Source of the DNA: Tragulus kanchil | Lineage: Eukaryota > Chordata > Mammalia > Artiodactyla > Tragulidae | DNA length: 64,000 nucleotides | Assembly: GCA_022376925.1 (NCBI GenBank) | Contig: JAIOJX010000004.1 | Location: 4,588,001 to 4,652,000 of the forward strand | Reading direction: 5' to 3' | Part shown: positions 58,673 through 64,000 of the stretch, in pieces | Position numbering within the stretch: position 1 is the stretch's first letter | Layout: every line of letters starts with the position of its first letter | Position numbers and translations under genes: made by a program | Notes under the pieces: generated by a model | Database searches by the model: none | Seen by the model: only the letters and a program-made list of their open reading frames with translations | Told to the model about the DNA's origin: nothing

Positions 58673-59394
58673 ACAAATAAATGCTAGAGAGAGTGTGGAG
58701 AAAAGGGAATGTAAATTTGTATAGCCACTACAGAGGAAAGTATAGACATGTCTTAAAAAATCTGAAAATGAACCTACCATACGATCCAGCAATCCTGATC
58801 CTAGGCATATATCAGAGGAAACCATAATCTGAAAGGATATATGCACCCCAATATTCACTTTTACAATTAGCCAAGACATAGAAGCAACCTAAATGTCCAT
58901 TAACAGATGGATAAAGAAGATATGGTCCATATATACAATAGAATATTACTTGGCCATTAAAAAAATTGAAGTAATGCCATTTGCAGTAACAGTGGATGGA
59001 CCTGGAGATGATCATACTAAGTCAGACAAAGAAAGACAGTTTTACATGGTTTATACATTGAATCAAAAAAAAATACTAATGAATTTATTTACAAAATAAA
59101 ACACACTCACAGACTTTGGGAACAATCAAAGGGGGAAGATGTGGGGGAGAGAGATAAATTGGGAATTTGGGACTGACATATACACACTACTATATTTGAA
59201 ATAAATAACCAGCAAGGACTGGAACTATGATCAATATTCTCTAATAACCTAGATGGGAAAGGAATTTGAAAAGGATAGATACATATGTATATATAACAGA
59301 ATGGAATCACTTCAGAAATACCTGAAACAAATACAACATTACTAATCAACTGTACTCCAATATAAAATAAATATTAAAAAACAATTATCTGTAC

Positions 59395-59840
59395 AGGAAG
59401 AAAAACAACCCATTTGTATCTTTATATTTAAAGTCTGCTTATTGTAGGCAGCATAGTTAAGCTGTGTTGTTTTAGCCAATATAACCTCCTCTACCTTTAA
59501 CTGGTGTGCTTGGACTGTTATGTGACAATTTACATTGTTAGATTAAGACTTGTCACATCTCCATTTTATTTTCTATTTGTCCTATCTGTTCCTTTTCTTT
59601 TTTTTCTGCCTTCTCTTGGATCCAGTGAATGTTTTTATGTGATTCCTTTGTATCCTTTTTTGGATTATTAGCTATATAACTGTGCTTTGATATTTTAGTG
59701 GTTTACTTAGCATTTGCACTATATACCTTAAACTTACCCCAGCCTACATGCAAGTTAACATACGACTTCATTTATAAAAGTCTTACAAAATGTACATGGT
59801 CATGTTTTGCCATTATATGAACACATAGCCCCTTCAAAGA
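59395..59840 (-). mobile_element. Old L1 remnant, minus strand
   Basis: 'tgcttattgtaggcagcata' and 'tccattttattttctatttg' resemble the complement of the L1 region before the 3' half of ORF2. Bases 60687-60995 repeat part of it. Confidence 0.6.
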
Positions 59841-61840
59841 TTGGCTTAGCCTACCTCTGGCAGGTACAGTTGTGGATGATGTGAAACTCTTCAGACAGCA
59901 TTATCTGGGAGCTCTCCCAAGAATCTCTTTAGATAAGGAATCCCAAAGCAAGATGAGGCATTAGATTTCTTCTTGATCATCTCAATAAAATCTGGAGCCA
60001 GTGTCTGATGCTACCACCTGCAACGAAGAGCATCATCAATCAAGACATACTTCCTAAAGGACTATGTTTCTAGACACTTCAATCTTAAGAGGGCTATACC
60101 TTGGGAGGTTCACTGAATGTATAAGAATCAATGGCTTCACCTATGCTCTTCAAATACTGATTCTCAGAGCTCTTTTAAAAATCTAACTTGATTTCCAAGT
60201 TTATCAACAAGGTATCTCATTTCTACAACCTGAAAGATCCTTTACAAACCAAAAATAGGAATTAAGGTTAAATCTTTAAATCAAATAATATAGTGATTTT
60301 TACAGGAAATTTTTTTCAATAATAATCCTTGGCTAAAGAGGAGCGTCTTTGTGCAGGCATCACAAACCATGTATTAATAGTTCAAAAAACAGTCTACAAT
60401 GGAAATAAGGGCAGCATAATACAGTGGTTAAGAGTGTAGACCCTGGCAACAGTATCTCTCAGTGTGAATTATGATTTCTGATGAGTGGAAACTAAGTTAC
60501 TATTTGTTTTGCTTTTATTTTTAGTATCTTGGTTTTCTTTTAGGTATAAAGGAGTTAAAGACAGTTCTTTGTTTGTTTTCTTTTGATGATGGAAAATGTG
60601 TGCTGACCTTCAAAGTAGCTTTCTGGCTGTAAAACACTGATATCAGCCTTTGTATAAAGATGTTCTCTTGTTCAGTTTGGTGAAAACATTGTTAGATTAA
60701 GACTTGTCACATCTCCATTTTATTTTCTATTTGTCCTATCTGTTCCTTTTCTTTTTTTTCTGCCTTCTCTTGGATCCAGTGAATGTTTTTATGTGATTCC
60801 TTTGTATCCTTTTTTGGATTATTAGCTATATAACTGTGCTTTGATATTTTAGTGGTTTACTTAGCATTTGCACTATATACCTTAAACTTACCCCAGCCTA
60901 CATGCAAGTTAACATACGACTTCATTTATAAAAGTCTTACAAAATGTACATGGTCATGTTTTGCCATTATATGAACACATAGCCCCTTCAAAGATTGGCT
61001 TAGCCTACCTCTGGCAGGTACAGTTGTGGATGATGTGAAACTCTTCAGACAGCATTATCTGGGAGCTCTCCCAAGAATCTCTTTAGATAAGGAATCCCAA
61101 AGCAAGATGAGGCATTAGATTTCTTCTTGATCATCTCAATAAAATCTGGAGCCAGTGTCTGATGCTACCACCTGCAACGAAGAGCATCATCAATCAAGAC
61201 ATACTTCCTAAAGGACTATGTTTCTAGACACTTCAATCTTAAGAGGGCTATACCTTGGGAGGTTCACTGAATGTATAAGAATCAATGGCTTCACCTATGC
61301 TCTTCAAATACTGATTCTCAGAGCTCTTTTAAAAATCTAACTTGATTTCCAAGTTTATCAACAAGGTATCTCATTTCTACAACCTGAAAGATCCTTTACA
61401 AACCAAAAATAGGAATTAAGGTTAAATCTTTAAATCAAATAATATAGTGATTTTTACAGGAAATTTTTTTTTCAATAATAATCCTTGGCTAAAGAGGAGC
61501 GTCTTTGTGCAGGCATCACAAACCATGTATTAATAGTTCAAAAAACAGTCTACAATGGAAATAAGGGCAGCATAATACAGTGGTTAAGAGTGTAGACCCT
61601 GGCAACAGTATCTCTCAGTGTGAATTATGATTTCTGATGAGTGGAAACTAAGTTACTATTTGTTTTGCTTTTATTTTTAGTATCTTGGTTTTCTTTTAGG
61701 TATAAAGGAGTTAAAGACAGTTCTTTGTTTGTTTTCTTTTGATGATGGAAAATGTGTGCTGACCTTCAAAGTAGCTTTCTGGCTGTAAAACACTGATATC
61801 AGCCTTTGTATAAAGATGTTCTCTTGTTCAGTTTGGTGAA
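59533..61840. repeat. Tandem duplication 14 (1154-bp unit)
   Basis: Bases 59533-60686 recur at 60687-61840. The only difference I found is T7 versus T9 at 60308/61462. The join uses the shared 'acattg'/'aacattg'. Confidence 0.95.
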
Positions 61841-62495
61841 AAGATTTTGAGAAAAGGCTGTGGTGACAATGGCATGCATTGGGAAAAACAGAGGTCATGA
61901 TGAGCGTGCTGCCTATTACCACAGGATGATGAAGCTCCAGGTGATGAGAAAGTAGTTCAGTCCTTTAGGAGACGGGAGATGATCCCAGATAACCTTCTCA
62001 AGGTTTACCAGAGATCCTGTATAGTTCCAGAGTCACAAAACTAGCTGCTAGACAGTAACAGTGATTTCCTAGAGAATTCTATGAATTTTCAATCTCCTCA
62101 CCAAGTCATAAATTCAGTATTCCTTTTATGACAGAATGTACCAAAACCTCTGTACTCCAGTTAAAGAACAAACCATTAGAATGCAGAATCCTCAATTTTC
62201 ATCATAATATGCTGTACCACAAGTCCTCGTTAAGATAGATTGAATGGGTTCCTCTGGGGCTAATGGAGACAAGCACTCAAACATCAAGACTTTACTGGCA
62301 CAGAGAAAGGTAAAATACCTGGCTATTATTACATGAATAGAAATGGCATTAACCTGGCTATGCCTGGTGTGTTAAGTCTTATGATATACAGAGCTGCAAT
62401 AAGAAAACAGAATGACACCTAGAATATGAAAGTAAGTATCAATGTGGGGAAGTCTGTCAAAGATTCATCTGCAAAGATACACAGAGAATTTTATG
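59841..62495. other. Unassigned sequence, possible old pseudogene on the minus strand
   Basis: Minus-strand pieces look protein-like but are broken: 'VEMRYLVDKLGNQVRFLKEL' (about 60230-60170), 'SENQYLKSIGEAIDSYTFSE' (about 60175-60110) and 'DFIEMIKKKSNASSCFGIPY' (about 59990-59930). They lie in different frames. I cannot name a parent gene. A MIR-like segment is at 60410-60480. It might be chance. Confidence 0.25.
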
Positions 62496-62997
62496 CTCAT
62501 GACTTTTTTTGATTTTTATTTATGAGTATGAGCTAGGAATTGAGGGTTTTTGTTTTGTTCTTGCATATGGATTTCCAAAATGTTTCAGCATTGTTTGTTG
62601 AAAAGACTACTTTCTGTCCATTGAGTTACCTTGACAACTTTGTTAAATATCTGTTGTCTGTCTGGTTTGATTCTAGACTATACTGTTTCATTGACCTATT
62701 CTCAGGCCAACACTATATATTCAATTACTCTAGCTTTATAATAAGCCTTGAAATGAGGTAATATGAGTCTTCTTTCTTTTCAAAGATGTCTTGTTAATTC
62801 TAGGTCTTCTGAATTTTCATATAAATTTTTGAATCTGAGTGTCAAATTCTATACAAATACCTGTTGAGATCCTTTTTGTGGGTGACTGCAGTAAACATAC
62901 AGATTTGAGGAAAATGGATACCTTAACAATAGTGAATCTTTTCATCTGGAAATACAGTATATCATATTTATTTAGATATTTTGCAAACCCCATTTTT
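62496..62997 (-). mobile_element. Old L1 remnant, minus strand
   Basis: 'ttgttcttgcatatggattt', 'agcattgtttgttgaaaaga' and 'tgcattt'-type landmarks resemble the complement of L1 ORF2 C-terminal coding. It continues after the SINE, perhaps to 63500. Confidence 0.7.
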
Positions 62998-63299
62998 AGG
63001 TCTAGTGTGTATATATATATATATATATACTTTTAAAAAATTTTTGGTCTCTTTTATTGATTTCTTTTCATCCATCTTTATTCTTTGGTCTGTGTGGGCC
63101 TCCCATTGCAATGGCCTCTCTTGTTGCAGACCACAGGCTCTGGGCGCATGCCCCAGAGCACTGGCTCATAATTGGACACACCAGTCCAGTTGCTCCACAG
63201 CACGTGGGATCTTCCCAGGCCAGGGATCAAACCAGCGCCCCTTGTATTACAAGGTGGACTCTTTACCCACTGGACCACCAGGGAAGCCCCAGGTCTAGT
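62998..63299 (-). mobile_element. Long-tailed CHR SINE without its C-rich tail, minus strand
   Basis: The repeat 'aggtctagt' stands at 62998 and 63291. The body is about 63035-63290. The C-rich tail is absent; the 3' side is 'ttttaaaaaatttttggtct'. A (TA)n tract (63008-63030) lies within the insertion. Confidence 0.85.
63008..63030 (+). repeat. (TA)n microsatellite
   Basis: About eleven TA units at the A-rich end of the SINE. Confidence 0.9.
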
Positions 63300-63319
63300 A
63301 TATTTTTAAAAACTGATTT

Positions 63320-63440
63320 ATATTTAGGCCACATTATGAGACATGCAGGATCTAAGTTCCCCAGTCAGCCATAAAACCTGTGTGTCCCCTGCATTAGAAG
63401 TGTGCAGTCCTAATTACTGGTCCATCAGGAAGTCCCTAGA
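63320..63440 (-). mobile_element. CHR-type SINE fragment, minus strand
   Basis: 'gagacatgcaggatctaagt' and 'aattactggtccatcaggaa' are a worn complement of a CHR head. Confidence 0.7.
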
Positions 63441-64000
63441 TTTTTTTTTTTTTTAATAATTTTTGAAATTCTCTGTGTAGAAGACCATGTTTTCTAGAAA
63501 TACAATTTTATTTTCCTTCCCTGACTGTATACTCCACTCCCCAACTCCAACCTACTCCCTTGCCTTTGTGTTCTGTCTTCCCTACTGCCCTGGCTATGAT
63601 CACCAGCACAATATTCACTAAGAGAAACAGAGCAAACACTTACTCTTTCACTATAAAATATGTTAACTTTAGGTAGTCTACAGATGTCCTTCAACAATTT
63701 GAGGAAGCTGCCCTTTATTCCTAATTTAGTGAGTTCTTATTCTAAACAGAGGTAGAATTTTTGTCAAATTTCCCCCATATATAGAAATGATCGTATAGTT
63801 TTTTTTAGGCTTGTAGTATGTGGAATTATACCCTCTTCCCCCTCCCTGCTTTTTATTTTGTATACTGGACCAATCTTGCCTAAAACTACCTGGCCAGGAT
63901 GCACTTTCTTCAAAACATTTCTAGATTCGATTTGCAAATAGTCTTATTAAGGATGGCTGTGGCTATGTTCAGGAAAAATACTGGTCACCTGTAGGCCCCA
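63441..64000. other. Unassigned sequence, probably old LINE in part
   Basis: A T-run at 63439-63454 and AT-rich sequence follow. No gene is seen. Confidence 0.3.

Larger units (their letters stand above)
56985..59385 (+). mobile_element. Old L1 ORF2 and 3' UTR, plus strand, cut by two SINEs
   Basis: 'gtcactgtttgaaggtgaca' is a decayed FADD region (the box now reads FEGD). At 57295-57561 the frame gives '[20 protein letters not shown]'. Later parts reach 'tacgatccagcaatcctgat' and a 3' UTR ending 'ccaatataaaataaatatt'. A Bov-tA piece (58084-58190) and a CHR SINE (58376-58665) interrupt it. Ancient and inactive. It abuts the minus-strand L1 at 56984, probably a 5' inversion or a second insertion. 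Confidence 0.85.

Noticed and set aside
577..61840. Satellite or a CRISPR-like array
   Set aside because: Each unit occurs twice only and no two units share sequence. There are no short repeats with spacers, and this is a vertebrate genome.
20000..64000. Downstream neighbours of human SMIM3 (such as an IRGM-type GTPase)
   Set aside because: No GTP-binding motif or long conserved frame was found. The downstream gene is probably outside the window.

Overview
The window is mammalian nuclear DNA from a ruminant artiodactyl. It contains a BovB (RTE) LINE, several Bov-A and Bov-tA SINEs, CHR-type tRNA-Glu SINEs and artiodactyl-type L1s. A CHR-related SINE with a long distinctive 3' tail ('accaatagaagtggcccgcc') has about a dozen copies. 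I do not know that tail from well-annotated bovids, so the species may be a less-studied ruminant; a tragulid is only a guess.

Only one protein-coding gene is convincing: the coding exon of SMIM3 (60 aa, plus strand, 11523-11705), with an upstream splice acceptor and a 3' UTR ending at a poly(A) signal near 12797. The rest is intergenic or intronic and mostly transposons. Layout: 1-3850, old minus-strand LINEs cut by SINEs; 3856-6780, Bov-A, BovB and two L1 3' ends; 6850-11500, mostly unique sequence with MIR and MER5-like remnants; 11512-12820, SMIM3 last exon; 14.7-19.9 kb, SINEs, L1 tails and MIR; 19.9-22.8 kb, LTR-like elements; 22.8-27.5 kb, old L1 then a 5'-truncated BovB; 27.5-47.8 kb, an L1 nest in which a minus-strand L1 is inserted in the 5' UTR of a full-length plus-strand L1; 48-52 kb, unique sequence with SINEs; 52-59.4 kb, old L1s with SINEs; 59.4-64 kb, old L1, unrecognised sequence and SINEs.

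The most striking property is not a gene. Fourteen unrelated segments of about 1.07-1.22 kb each occur twice in direct tandem, nearly identical, spread over the window. They add about 15.7 kb (about a quarter of the sequence). Units share size but not sequence, cut across genes and repeats without regard to their ends, and differ mainly by small indels. I interpret them as assembly false duplications rather than biology. They create several misleading long reading frames, including a 'double reverse transcriptase' of 988 codons.

I found no convincing new cellular system. The best biological leads are the long-tailed CHR SINE family (including a dimer and a 59-bp tail-only insertion) and the L1-in-L1 nest with an 18-bp target-site duplication.
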